From assembly GCF_001632775.1 (NCBI RefSeq), contig NZ_CP015249.1, positions 3,824,686-3,888,685 on the forward strand: a stretch of 64,000 nucleotides of DNA. Reading direction: 5' to 3'. The DNA comes from Dokdonella koreensis DS-123 (GTDB taxonomy: Bacteria; Pseudomonadota; Gammaproteobacteria; Xanthomonadales; Rhodanobacteraceae). Position numbers and translations under genes: made by a program. The notes beneath the pieces are model-generated. The model did not search any database, had not been told where the DNA came from, and saw nothing but the letters and a program-made list of their open reading frames with translations. Shown here in pieces: positions 10,804 through 19,828 of the stretch (position 1 is the stretch's first letter; every line of letters starts with the position of its first letter).

Positions 10804-12533
10804 AGACCCGATGCAACGCCGTCCTGGTCCGGCTCCTCGCCGGCATTGCCGGCCTGGCGCTGGCAGCCGCGACCGTCCAGGCCGACGAACGGATCCTCGC
10901 CTACGACAGCGAGGTGCAGATCGAGGCGAACGGCGACCTGACGGTCACCGAGCACATCACCGTGCGCGCCGAGGGCGACCAGATCAACCGTGGCATCTAC
11001 CGCGATTTCCCGACCCGCTACAAGGATCGCTACGGCAATCGCGTCGTCGTCGATTTCCAGATGCTCGGCGTCGAGCGCAACGGCGTCGAGGAACCGTGGT
11101 TCATCAAGCGCAAGGCCAACGGCCTGCGCATCAACACCGGCAGCGACGCCTTCATCGAGCGGCCGGCCGTGCACCGTTTCACGCTGCGCTACCGCACCTC
11201 GCGGCAGATCGGTTTCTTCGCCGACCACGACGAGCTGTACTGGAACGCGATCGGCACCGGCTGGGTGTTCCCGATCGACAGCGGCCAGGTCGAGGTCCGG
11301 CTGCCGCAGCCGGTCCCGACCGACCGGCTGCGCGCCGAGGGCTTCACCGGCGCACAAGGCGCCAAGGGCCAGGCCTACCAGGCCACGCTGCCGGCACCCG
11401 GCACCGCCCATTGGCAGCTGACCGCCCCGCTCGCACCGCGCGAGGGGTTCACGGTCGTGCTGTCGTTCCCGAAGGGCCTGCTGGCCGAGCCGACGCGCGA
11501 CCAGCGCATCGGCTGGTTCTTCCGCGACAACCGTGGCGTGCTGATCGCGCTGGCCGGCCTGCTGGTCCTGGCCGGCTACTGCGTGCTGCGCTGGCGGCGT
11601 GTCGGCCGTGATCCGAAGCCCGGCGTCATCATCGCGCGCTACGAGCCGCCGGCGGACCAGCCTGCCGCCGCCCTGCGCTACATGCGCAAGATGGCCTACG
11701 ACACGCGCTGCTTCAGCGCCGGCGTGCTCGAGCTGGCGGTGGCCGGCGTGCTGCGCATCGACCAGCAGCCGGCCGCGGACGACAAGGAGGGCTGGTCGCT
11801 CGTCCGCATCGGTACCGCCCCACTGCCGCCAACCCAGGCCGCGCTGGCCGAGGCGCTGTTCAAGGACGGCGACCACCTGGAACTCAAGAGCGAGAACGCC
11901 TCGCGCCTGCAGGGCGCGCGGACGGCGCACGGCAAGGCGCTGGAGCAGGCGTTCAACCCGGCCTTGTTCGTGCGCAACGGCACCAGCATCGTGGTCGCGT
12001 TCCTGATCGCGATCGCCGCCACGGTACTGGCGTTCGCGTTGTCCGGTGGCGGCGGCATCCCGCTGATCATGGCGCTGTCCGCCGCGATGCTGGCGGTCGC
12101 GCTGTGCTTCGCCTTTCTGGTGCATGCGCCGACGCCGGCCGGGCGGCAGCTGCTGGACCATATCGAGGGTCTCGGCCGCTACCTCGGCGTGGCCGAACGC
12201 GACGAACTGGCCGGTCTGCAAGGTCCGCCGGCACCGGCGCTCGACGCCGATCGCTACCAGCACCTGCTGCCCTATGCGGTGGCGCTGGACGTGGAGGAAG
12301 CCTGGACGCGCCGGTTCACCCAGGCCGTCGGCGCCGCCGCCGCCGCCGCGGCCACCAGCGCCATCGCCTGGTACCACGGGCACCACGGCATGAACCCGGC
12401 CGGCTTCACGCAGGCGCTGGGCACCGGCCTCAGCGCGACGATCGCCTCGGCGTCGACACCGCCCGGCAGCGCGTCGGGTGGTGGCGGCTTTTCCGGTGGC
12501 GGCGGCGGTGGTGGGGGCGGCGGCGGCCGCTGA
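10800..12533 (+). CDS. DUF2207 membrane protein with Gly-rich tail
   Basis: The protein has 577 residues. A signal peptide (about 1-28, ending VQADE) leads to an extracytoplasmic DUF2207 beta domain with the family motif DLTVTEHITVRAEGDQINRG near its N-terminus. A membrane helix follows (about 239-258), then a cytoplasmic segment, a helical pair (about 398-440) and a final tail of almost pure Gly with Ser and Phe (GGGGFSGGGG). DUF2207 proteins have no established activity. Coupling with lemA implies they act together at the envelope. The tail resembles that of the TPM protein at 30.2 kb, the partner of the other LemA. Confidence 0.85.
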   Translation: MKTRCNAVLVRLLAGIAGLALAAATVQADERILAYDSEVQIEANGDLTVTEHITVRAEGDQINRGIYRDFPTRYKDRYGNRVVVDFQMLGVERNGVEEPWFIKRKANGLRINTGSDAFIERPAVHRFTLRYRTSRQIGFFADHDELYWNAIGTGWVFPIDSGQVEVRLPQPVPTDRLRAEGFTGAQGAKGQAYQATLPAPGTAHWQLTAPLAPREGFTVVLSFPKGLLAEPTRDQRIGWFFRDNRGVLIALAGLLVLAGYCVLRWRRVGRDPKPGVIIARYEPPADQPAAALRYMRKMAYDTRCFSAGVLELAVAGVLRIDQQPAADDKEGWSLVRIGTAPLPPTQAALAEALFKDGDHLELKSENASRLQGARTAHGKALEQAFNPALFVRNGTSIVVAFLIAIAATVLAFALSGGGGIPLIMALSAAMLAVALCFAFLVHAPTPAGRQLLDHIEGLGRYLGVAERDELAGLQGPPAPALDADRYQHLLPYAVALDVEEAWTRRFTQAVGAAAAAAATSAIAWYHGHHGMNPAGFTQALGTGLSATIASASTPPGSASGGGGFSGGGGGGGGGGGR

Positions 12534-12553
12534 TCCGCGCCACCGCCACGCTT

Positions 12554-12568
12554 GCTCCCGGCGGGAGC
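12554..12568 (+). terminator. Small hairpin after the LemA/DUF2207 pair
   Basis: GCTCCC and GGGAGC form a 6-bp stem with a 3-base loop, followed after a few bases by CATTCTTT. It lies 20 bases after the DUF2207 stop. It is a weak terminator candidate because the T-tract is interrupted. Confidence 0.3.
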
Positions 12569-12612
12569 GATCGTCATTCTTTCCGCGTCATCCGCCGGCC
12601 GCCCGCACTTGC

Positions 12613-15141
12613 ATGATCGCTCCCGACGCCGCCGTCCGTCGTTCGCCGCTGCTCGGCCACTACGAGCTGGACCCGGCGCGGCACCATGAACTGCTCGACG
12701 CGGACGGCGAGCTGCGGCCGCACTGGGGCCATTTCATGGCCGGCATCGAGCGCAGCGGGCCGGCCCAGATGCGCCACCGCCTGGACCTGGTGGCGCGGCA
12801 GATCCGTGAGAACGGCGTCACCTACAACGTCTACGCCGATGCCAAGGGTGCCGATCGCCCCTGGGAGCTGGACCTGCTGCCGCAGATCATCGAAGCGGAC
12901 GACTGGGAAGCCCTGGCAGCCGGCATCGCCCAGCGCGCGCGCCTGCTCGACCGGGTACTGGCCGACCTGTACGGCCCGCAGACGCTGCTCGCCGGCGGGC
13001 TGCTGCCGCCGGAACTGATCTTCGGCCACGACCATTTCCTCTGGCCCTGCCAGGGCGTCGTGCCGCCGGGCGGCCGCCACCTGCACCTGTACGCCGCCGA
13101 CCTGGCGCGCGCGCCGGACGGCCGCTGGTGGGTGGTCGCGGACCGCACCCAGGCGCCGTCCGGCGCCGGCTACGCGGTGGAGAACCGGCAGATCATCTCG
13201 CGCGCGTTCCCCGAGCCGTTCCGCGACCTGCGCGTGCAGGACATCGGCGGGTTCTTCCGGACCCTGCAGACCACGCTGGAGCAGCTCGCGCCCGCCGCTG
13301 CCGGCGAGAGCCCGCTGGTCGTGCTGCTGACGCCCGGCCGCTTCAACGAGACCTATTTCGAGCACGTCTACCTGGCGCGCCTGCTCGGCATGCCGCTGGT
13401 GGAAGGCCAGGACCTCATCGTGCGCGCCGACACGGTCTTCATGAAGACCCTCGGCGGCCTGCGGCGCGTGCACGCGATCCTGCGCCGCGTCGACGACGAC
13501 TTCTGCGACCCGCTGGAACTGCGCGACGATTCGGCGCTGGGCGTGCCGGGCCTGCTGGCCGCCGTGCGCGCCGGCCGCGTGCTGGTCGCCAATGCACTGG
13601 GCAGCGGCGTGCTCGAGTCGCCCGGCCTGCTCGGCTTCCTGCCCGCGGTCTGCGAGCGGCTGCTGGGCGAGCCGCTGGCGCTGCCGGCGGTGGCCACCTG
13701 GTGGTGCGGCGAGCCGCCGGTCTGCGCCGAGGCGCTGGCGGAGCTGCAGCGCCTGGTCGTCAAGCCGGCCTTCCCGGCGCGCCGCGCCGATCCGCTGTTC
13801 GGCCCGGAACTCGGTCGCAGCCGCCTCAACGAACTGCGCGCCCGCATCGCCGCCGCACCGGGCCACTGGGTCGCGCAGGAACTGGTCCAGCTGTCGCAGG
13901 CCCCGGTCTGGCAGCGCCAGCACGCACGCGGCGCGATCGTCCCGCGCGCGATCAGCCTGCGCGTCTATGCGGTCGCCACCCCCGGCGGCGGCTACCAGGT
14001 CATGCCCGGTGCGCTGTCGCGCATCGCGGCCAAGGCCGGCGCGCCGGTGGTGTCGATGCAGCGCGGCGGCGGCAGCAAGGACACCTGGGTGCTGGCGCCG
14101 GCCCGCGCCGCCGGCGCCGAACCGCCGCAGCGGCGGCCGCTGGGCGCGCGCGACATCATCCGCCGCGACCAGTTCCTGCCGTCGCGGCTGATCGAGAACC
14201 TGTTCTGGACCGGCCGCTACGCCGAGCGCAGCGAGGACACGACGCGGCTGCTGCGCGTCGTGCTGGCCCGCTACGTCGAGACCGCCGGCGGCACCACGCC
14301 GGCCCTGGCCGCCGCGCTCGACACCTGCCGTCACCTGGAACTGGTCGCGGCGGATCGCCCGGTGCGCGAGGCGCTGTTCGCAGCCGTCACCGACACGTCC
14401 TCGCCCAACAGCCTGGCCAGCGTGCTGGCGGGCCTGTTCTGGTCGGCCGCGCAGGTGCGCGGCCGCCTGTCACAGGAGAACTGGCGCGGCCTGGTGGAGA
14501 TCCAGCGCGAAACGCAGGCGCTGACGCGCGACCGCGCCGACCTCGGCGAGACGCTGGACCTGCTCAACCGCGTGCTGATGGCCACCTCGGCCCTGGCCGG
14601 CTTCGCGTTCGACGACATGACCCGCGACGACGGCTGGCGCTTCCTGGTGATCGGCCGGCGCATCGAGCGGTTGCAGTTCGTCGCCGACGTGACGGCCTGG
14701 CTGCTGCGGCACCGGCCGCAGGCCGACGCGGCAACGCTCGAATGGCTGCTCGAGCTGGCCGACAGCATCATCACCTACCGCATGCGCTACCTGTCGCCGC
14801 CGCAGCTGATCCCGACGCTCGACCTGATCGTCTGCGATCCCGCCAATCCGCATTCGGTGGTGTTCCAGGCGCTGGAACTGGCGCGCGAGCTGGGCAGCGT
14901 GGACGCCGAGTTCGGCAGCCGCTGCGCCGAGCGCTTCGCGGCGGTCGCCGGCCGCCTGGGCGCCTGCGACCTGTCCGCGCTGGAAGAATCGCTGTTCGGC
15001 GAGGGCCTGCGCGCCGATGCCGGCGACGCGATCGCCGACCTGCTGGCCGGCAGCGCCGCGATCGCGCGCGAGGTATCCGACGAGCTGGCACTGCGGCACT
15101 TCGCGCACGTCGACGTCAGCCAGCCCACCGTGTCGGCCTGA
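12613..15141 (+). CDS. Circularly permuted ATP-grasp (type 2) fused to alpha-E domain
   Basis: The protein has 842 residues. The first about 490 form a circularly permuted type-2 ATP-grasp domain (DUF407-like), recognisable from VTYNVYADAKGADRPWELD, DRTQAPSGAGYAVENR, LTPGRFNETYFEHVYLAR and VKPAF. From about 520 an alpha-E helical domain (DUF403) follows, with SRLIENLFWTGRYAERSEDT. In many genomes the two are separate genes. Comparative genomics places them with a transglutaminase in predicted amide-bond-forming or peptide-tagging systems. Here the transglutaminase gene follows after 3 bases. The substrate is unknown. Confidence 0.9.
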   Translation: MIAPDAAVRRSPLLGHYELDPARHHELLDADGELRPHWGHFMAGIERSGPAQMRHRLDLVARQIRENGVTYNVYADAKGADRPWELDLLPQIIEADDWEALAAGIAQRARLLDRVLADLYGPQTLLAGGLLPPELIFGHDHFLWPCQGVVPPGGRHLHLYAADLARAPDGRWWVVADRTQAPSGAGYAVENRQIISRAFPEPFRDLRVQDIGGFFRTLQTTLEQLAPAAAGESPLVVLLTPGRFNETYFEHVYLARLLGMPLVEGQDLIVRADTVFMKTLGGLRRVHAILRRVDDDFCDPLELRDDSALGVPGLLAAVRAGRVLVANALGSGVLESPGLLGFLPAVCERLLGEPLALPAVATWWCGEPPVCAEALAELQRLVVKPAFPARRADPLFGPELGRSRLNELRARIAAAPGHWVAQELVQLSQAPVWQRQHARGAIVPRAISLRVYAVATPGGGYQVMPGALSRIAAKAGAPVVSMQRGGGSKDTWVLAPARAAGAEPPQRRPLGARDIIRRDQFLPSRLIENLFWTGRYAERSEDTTRLLRVVLARYVETAGGTTPALAAALDTCRHLELVAADRPVREALFAAVTDTSSPNSLASVLAGLFWSAAQVRGRLSQENWRGLVEIQRETQALTRDRADLGETLDLLNRVLMATSALAGFAFDDMTRDDGWRFLVIGRRIERLQFVADVTAWLLRHRPQADAATLEWLLELADSIITYRMRYLSPPQLIPTLDLIVCDPANPHSVVFQALELARELGSVDAEFGSRCAERFAAVAGRLGACDLSALEESLFGEGLRADAGDAIADLLAGSAAIAREVSDELALRHFAHVDVSQPTVSA

Positions 15142-15144
15142 CCC

Positions 15145-16068
15145 ATGAATGCCCGGACCCGACCGCGGCCGGACCACGCCCGCTACCGCGTGGTGCACGA
15201 GACCGAGTACCGCTATTCGAGCACCGTGTCGATGTCGCGGCAGACGGCGCACCTGGCGCCGCGCGACTGCCCCTGGCAGCGCAACCTGCGCCATGCGCTG
15301 CGCGTCGAGCCGCAGCCCACCTACCGGCATGCGAGCACGGACTGCTTCGGCAATCCGCTGGTTCGCCTGGAGATCGACCAGCCGCATCGCACGCTGCTGG
15401 CCGTCGCCGAATCGGACGTGGAGATCCGCGCGCGGACGCTGCCGGGCGACCCCGCGGCGTCGCCGGCCTGGGAGGCGGTGGCCGACCACCACGCCTATCG
15501 CGCCGGCCGCGTCCCCGATGCCGCCGCGCTGGAAGCCTACCGCTACCGGGCCGACTCGCCGTTCGTGCGCACCGGCATCGAGCTTGCGGACTTCGCGCGG
15601 GACTGCTTCGCGCCCGGCACGCCGCTGCTGGTCGCGGTCCGCCGGCTGATGAGCGCGATCCACCGCCAGTTCCGCTTCGACACCGAGGCGACCCAGGTCG
15701 CCACGCCGCTGCTCGACGTGCTCGCGCAGCGGCGCGGCGTCTGCCAGGACTTCGCGCACCTGATGATCGGCTGCCTGCGTGCGTTCGGCCTGCCGGCGCG
15801 CTACGTCAGCGGCTACCTGCTGACCACGCCGCCGCCCGGCCAGCCGCGCCTGATCGGCGCCGATGCCTCGCACGCCTGGGTGTCGGTCCATTGCCCGGGA
15901 CAGGGCTGGATCGACTTCGACCCGACCAACGACGTCCTGCCCGATCTGGGCCACGTGACCGTCGCCTGGGGACGCGACTTCGGCGACGTCTCGCCGCTGC
16001 GCGGCGTGATCCTCGGCGGCGGCGCCCACGAACTCGACGTGCGCGTGACGATGACGCCGCTCGGCTGA
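15145..16068 (+). CDS. Transglutaminase-like cysteine protease-fold protein
   Basis: The 307-residue protein has an N-terminal beta domain typical of bacterial transglutaminases (YRVVHETEYRYSSTVSMSRQ). The core domain carries the likely triad Cys200 (RGVCQDFAH), His243 (SHAWVSV) and Asp259 (DFDPTND). It has no signal peptide, so it is probably cytoplasmic. Bacterial members of this family usually hydrolyse or rearrange amide bonds rather than crosslink proteins. It starts 3 bases after the ATP-grasp/alpha-E gene. It ends 22 bases from the convergent diguanylate cyclase. Confidence 0.88.
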   Translation: MNARTRPRPDHARYRVVHETEYRYSSTVSMSRQTAHLAPRDCPWQRNLRHALRVEPQPTYRHASTDCFGNPLVRLEIDQPHRTLLAVAESDVEIRARTLPGDPAASPAWEAVADHHAYRAGRVPDAAALEAYRYRADSPFVRTGIELADFARDCFAPGTPLLVAVRRLMSAIHRQFRFDTEATQVATPLLDVLAQRRGVCQDFAHLMIGCLRAFGLPARYVSGYLLTTPPPGQPRLIGADASHAWVSVHCPGQGWIDFDPTNDVLPDLGHVTVAWGRDFGDVSPLRGVILGGGAHELDVRVTMTPLG

Positions 16069-16090
16069 GCCCCGCGCCGGGCGTGCCCGC

Positions 16091-18121
16091 CTACGGATGC
16101 CCGCCGGGCGTCGCCTCGCCGCCGGACGTGCCCGCGGCCGCCTCGACGACCCGGTAGCGGCCGCGACCGGCCGCCTTCGCGCGATACAACGCACCGTCGG
16201 CCTCGCGCACCAACCGGCTCGTGTCCTCGTCCCCGCGGACGATCGGCGCGATGCCGACGCTGACGCCGATCACCACCCGGCAGCCGTCCAGTTCGTAGGG
16301 GGCGCCGAGCGAGTCGATGATCGCCTCGGCCAGGCGCCCGTCATCGGCGCCGGCGTGCGGGTGCGAACGCACGATCGCGAACTCGTCCCCGCCGAGCCGG
16401 ATGATGACGTCGGTCGCGCCGGCCAGCGCCCGCAGGCGCTCGGCCGCGAGGCAGAGCAGGGCGTCACCGGTCGGATGGCCGTGGGTATCGTTGACCTCCT
16501 TGAAGCCGTCGAGGTCGAGCAGGAGCAAGGCGCCACGGCGGCCGTCGGCGGCCCCCGCGATGACGACGCGCATCCGGTCGGCGAGCTGAGCGCGGTTGGG
16601 CAGTCCGGTCAGCGGATCGTGCAGCGCCAGGTGCGCGAGCCGCTCCTGCTCCTGCCGGCGCTTGTCGACGTCCTCGAGGACGCCCACCCATTCCTCCGCC
16701 TCGCCGTCCTCGCCCGACACCGGCACGCCGCGCGCGCGTACCCACAGCCAGCGATCGTCGGCGGTGCGCACGCGGAACTCGGCATCGACCGGACTGCGCG
16801 CGGCCCGGCCCTGCTCCCAGCGCTGCGCGACCGATGCCAGGTCCTCGGGGTGGACCTGTTCGAGCCAGCCGTCGCCGATCGCCGCGGCGTCGGGCCGCCC
16901 GGTCAGCGGCTGCCAGCCGGCGACGGCGGTCACCGCACCGGAGACCGCGCGCCGCCAGAGCACCAAGGCACCCGCTTCGGCCAGCGCGCGATAGCGGCGC
17001 TCGCTGGCGATCAGCACCGCCGCGTTCAGCCGCTCGGCCTCGGCCTGGTGGCGCAGCGCCGATTCGGACCGGTCCAGGCTCTCGCGCAGCGCCTCGAACT
17101 CGGCGACCGAGGACACCAGTTCGCGCGGCTCGACCACGTCCGGCCGGATGCCGGCGACATGCTCGGCGCGCCGCGCCAGCGCCTGCACCGGCCGCAGGAT
17201 CCAGCGCGCCGCGATGATCGCCAGCAGCAGGGCGAGCAGGATCGCCAGGGCGCTGCCGGCGACCAGTCCCAGCAGCGGTCCCTGCCAGCGTGCGTCGAAG
17301 GCGTCGCGCGATTCGCCGACCACCACGACCCAGCCCGGCGTATTGGCCAGTACGCGGAAGCCGAAGATCACCGGTGCGCCTTCCACCGCGCGGGCCTCGA
17401 AGACCCCTGCGGCGCCGCCCACCGCCTGGAGTGCGGCCCAGTCCGGCACCGTCCGGCCGACCGCGCGATCCGGATCGCGCGAGCGCGCGATCAAGCGGCC
17501 TTGGCCGTCGGTGATCGCCACCAGGGTCTGTGCCGGCACGCTGCCGGCACGCCGCAGTGCGCGCACCAGGTATTCGGGGCGTGCCGTCAGCGCGAGGACG
17601 TCGCGACCGTCCCCGTCCGGGTACGGGACGGCGACGCCGAGGCGTACCGCGCCGTCGGCCTCGAACAGGTCCGACACCACCCAGCGGCCTTCGTCTGCCG
17701 CCTGCGCGACGGCGCCGCGCAGCGGTTCGGGCAGCGGCGCCGCCGGCGCGGACGCGGCGTGCAGGTCGAGCCGGCCGCCGAAGCGCTCGGCGATCTGTGC
17801 CAGGCCGGCCCGGGCCGGAACCGTCGCATCGTCGGTCCGGGCGGCCGGGGCCGCCAGGGTCGCGATCACTTCGACATTGGCCGCCAGCTCGCTCTCGACC
17901 GCGCGTGCCATCACCTGGGCCGAGGCGAGCAGCTGGTACCGGGACGCAGCGTGGTAGGCGCTGCCGGCGCGCCACACCGCGATCGCGATCGCGGCCAGGG
18001 CCGGCAGCAGGGCGATCACCACCAGGATCGCCAGATGGGCGCGCAAGCCGCGGCGCCGGGTCCGCGCCTGCGCGGGCCCGGCCGTCGCCGGGCGCAACGC
18101 CACTTCCTCCCATGCCGACAT
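16091..18121 (-). CDS. Membrane diguanylate cyclase (Cache-PAS-GGDEF)
   Basis: The protein has 676 residues. TM1 (about 31-51) and TM2 (about 282-306) flank a periplasmic dCache-like sensor. A HAMP-like linker, a PAS domain (about 380-500, with its PAC motif WVGVLEDVDKR) and a GGDEF domain follow. The signature GGDEF is intact (RLGGDEFAIV) and is preceded by DLDGFKEVNDTHGH, so it should make c-di-GMP from two GTP. The RxxD inhibitory site normally five residues before GGDEF is absent, so product feedback may be lost. The ATG at 18121 has GGAGCGG just upstream. The in-frame ATG at 18154 has no ribosome site. Confidence 0.92.
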   Translation of the reverse strand: MSAWEEVALRPATAGPAQARTRRRGLRAHLAILVVIALLPALAAIAIAVWRAGSAYHAASRYQLLASAQVMARAVESELAANVEVIATLAAPAARTDDATVPARAGLAQIAERFGGRLDLHAASAPAAPLPEPLRGAVAQAADEGRWVVSDLFEADGAVRLGVAVPYPDGDGRDVLALTARPEYLVRALRRAGSVPAQTLVAITDGQGRLIARSRDPDRAVGRTVPDWAALQAVGGAAGVFEARAVEGAPVIFGFRVLANTPGWVVVVGESRDAFDARWQGPLLGLVAGSALAILLALLLAIIAARWILRPVQALARRAEHVAGIRPDVVEPRELVSSVAEFEALRESLDRSESALRHQAEAERLNAAVLIASERRYRALAEAGALVLWRRAVSGAVTAVAGWQPLTGRPDAAAIGDGWLEQVHPEDLASVAQRWEQGRAARSPVDAEFRVRTADDRWLWVRARGVPVSGEDGEAEEWVGVLEDVDKRRQEQERLAHLALHDPLTGLPNRAQLADRMRVVIAGAADGRRGALLLLDLDGFKEVNDTHGHPTGDALLCLAAERLRALAGATDVIIRLGGDEFAIVRSHPHAGADDGRLAEAIIDSLGAPYELDGCRVVIGVSVGIAPIVRGDEDTSRLVREADGALYRAKAAGRGRYRVVEAAAGTSGGEATPGGHP

Positions 18122-18247
18122 GTCCGCTCCGTCGCCGCCAGCAACGAATGGCATGTATACGCAAATCCGGCCACCGGGAAAGAGACCGATGGGGCGGTTT
18201 TGCGAACCGGCGCACGGTCCTGGTGCCGGCGCCGGGCGCGCGGTGGT

Positions 18248-19648
18248 TCAGCTTTCCGGCACGTAGTGCACGCTGCAGATCCGCCCGTCGGCCGTCCGCA
18301 CGAGCAGGCGTTCGACGACGCCGGACGCGCCGCGCCGCACGGCGGCCGGCAGCGCGAACGGACAGTCGCTGCCCGCCGGCGCACCCGATTCGGCCGCCAC
18401 GCGATGCACCGGCGGCGCTTCGAAGTCGTCGGCGAAGAGCGGATCCGGGACGAGGTCCGGATCGTAGAGCTGTGCTCCGCCGCGCGGCACAGGCGGGTTG
18501 TCCGGGTCCAGGCCCCCGGCGACCAGCGCACGGCCGTCCGGCAGCGGCGCAACCACATGGTAGAGGTGCTTCCTCAGCATCGGCAGCCCGCCGGCGAGCG
18601 TGCCGCCGGCGACGTCGTACACGTCCGCCGAGGCCGCCAGGCCGCCGTCGCCGCCGGCGAACAGCACGGAACCGCCGGCCAGGGTCACGGCGAGGCCGAA
18701 GATCGGCCGATCGGGAACCGGCGTGCCCACGGCGGTGAACGTCCCGGCAGCCGGATCGAGGACCTCGACGGCCGCCGGCACGAGCGTCTGCTGCGCGTCG
18801 AGCGCTCCGTAGGCGACCAGCACGCGGCCGTCCGCCAGCGCGGCGGCTGCATGCCCGGCACGGGCGGTGGCCATCGTGCCGGCCAGCGGCACCAGCGCAC
18901 CGGTGACGGGATCGAAGCGCTCGGCGGTCGCCAGCGGGTGGTTGACGATCGTGACCGCGCCGCCGTCGTCGATGAATTCCTCGCGGTTGCCGCCGATCAC
19001 GACCGCGCCGCCGTCGACGAGCGCCGTGACCGTCGCCAGGCCACGCGAGGAACTCAGCGTCCCCGCGGCGACGAACTGGCCGGTGGCCGGGTCGTAGAGT
19101 TCCACCACGTCCGTGTCGCGCAGCGTGAACACGCCGCCGCCGAGGTCCGCGCAGGGATTGCAGCCGCGACCGCCGGCGACGATGACGCGTCCGTCGGCGA
19201 GCAGGGTCGCCGACGCGAGGTCACGCTCCACCAGTGGCGCGGCGGTCGCCGTGAAGGTGCCGGTGACCGGGTCGTAGAGTTCCGCCAGGGTCGGCGGCAC
19301 GTCGTTGAGCGGCGCGAACAGGTCGCCGCCGTTGAACACCAGCACGCGGCCGTCCGCCAACCGCACGGCGGTGTGGTCCTGGCGCGCGGTGAGCATGTCG
19401 CCGGTCGCCGTGAAGGTGCCGGTGGCCGGATCGTAGAGCTCGGCCTTGCGCGTCTTGGACGCCGCGGCCGGGCTGATGCGGCCGCCGGTGATCAGCACCC
19501 GGCCGTCCGCCAGCGGCGTGGCGACCGCCTTCTGCCGTGCGGTGACCATCGTGCCGGTGGCGACGAAGCCGCCGGCGGCTGCGGGCGGCAGGCCGGCGCC
19601 GAGCGCGAGGATGAGTAGGAATGGACCTGGAACGTTTCGGAAGCGCAT
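18248..19648 (-). CDS. Secreted kelch-repeat beta-propeller protein
   Basis: The protein has 466 residues. A signal peptide (MRFRNVPGPFLLILALGAG) is followed by seven repeats of the kelch core, of the type LADGRVLITGG, LADGRVIVAGG and LPDGRALVAGG, one per predicted blade. Between them recur ELYDPATGTFTATG units. This predicts a seven-bladed kelch propeller used for binding. After the propeller comes PDPLFADDFEAP, a variant of the FA(D/N)GF motif, then a further about 60 residues with two cysteines that may form a disulfide. The ligand is unknown. It is encoded upstream of the diguanylate cyclase on the same strand, with 126 bases between. Confidence 0.82.
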   Translation of the reverse strand: MRFRNVPGPFLLILALGAGLPPAAAGGFVATGTMVTARQKAVATPLADGRVLITGGRISPAAASKTRKAELYDPATGTFTATGDMLTARQDHTAVRLADGRVLVFNGGDLFAPLNDVPPTLAELYDPVTGTFTATAAPLVERDLASATLLADGRVIVAGGRGCNPCADLGGGVFTLRDTDVVELYDPATGQFVAAGTLSSSRGLATVTALVDGGAVVIGGNREEFIDDGGAVTIVNHPLATAERFDPVTGALVPLAGTMATARAGHAAAALADGRVLVAYGALDAQQTLVPAAVEVLDPAAGTFTAVGTPVPDRPIFGLAVTLAGGSVLFAGGDGGLAASADVYDVAGGTLAGGLPMLRKHLYHVVAPLPDGRALVAGGLDPDNPPVPRGGAQLYDPDLVPDPLFADDFEAPPVHRVAAESGAPAGSDCPFALPAAVRRGASGVVERLLVRTADGRICSVHYVPES

Positions 19649-19828
19649 GGACGATATTCCCAATGGACGTGAGGCGCCGGACGGCGCGATCGAGGGCGTG
19701 CGGGCCGTGAACTGGATACGCCACGGCCGGCCGCAGGCGCATTCGCGTTGCGCTAGATCACCGCATGATCGGCATTGCGCGGCGGCAAGCCGTTGATCTT
19801 CAAGGAGACCGGAAGAACGCGCCTGCGA

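Noticed and set aside
16097-19618. A 1,173-codon open frame on the plus strand over the diguanylate cyclase and kelch genes
   Set aside because: Same effect. The minus-strand frames have GGDEF, PAS and kelch repeats, while this one spans two unrelated genes and their gap.
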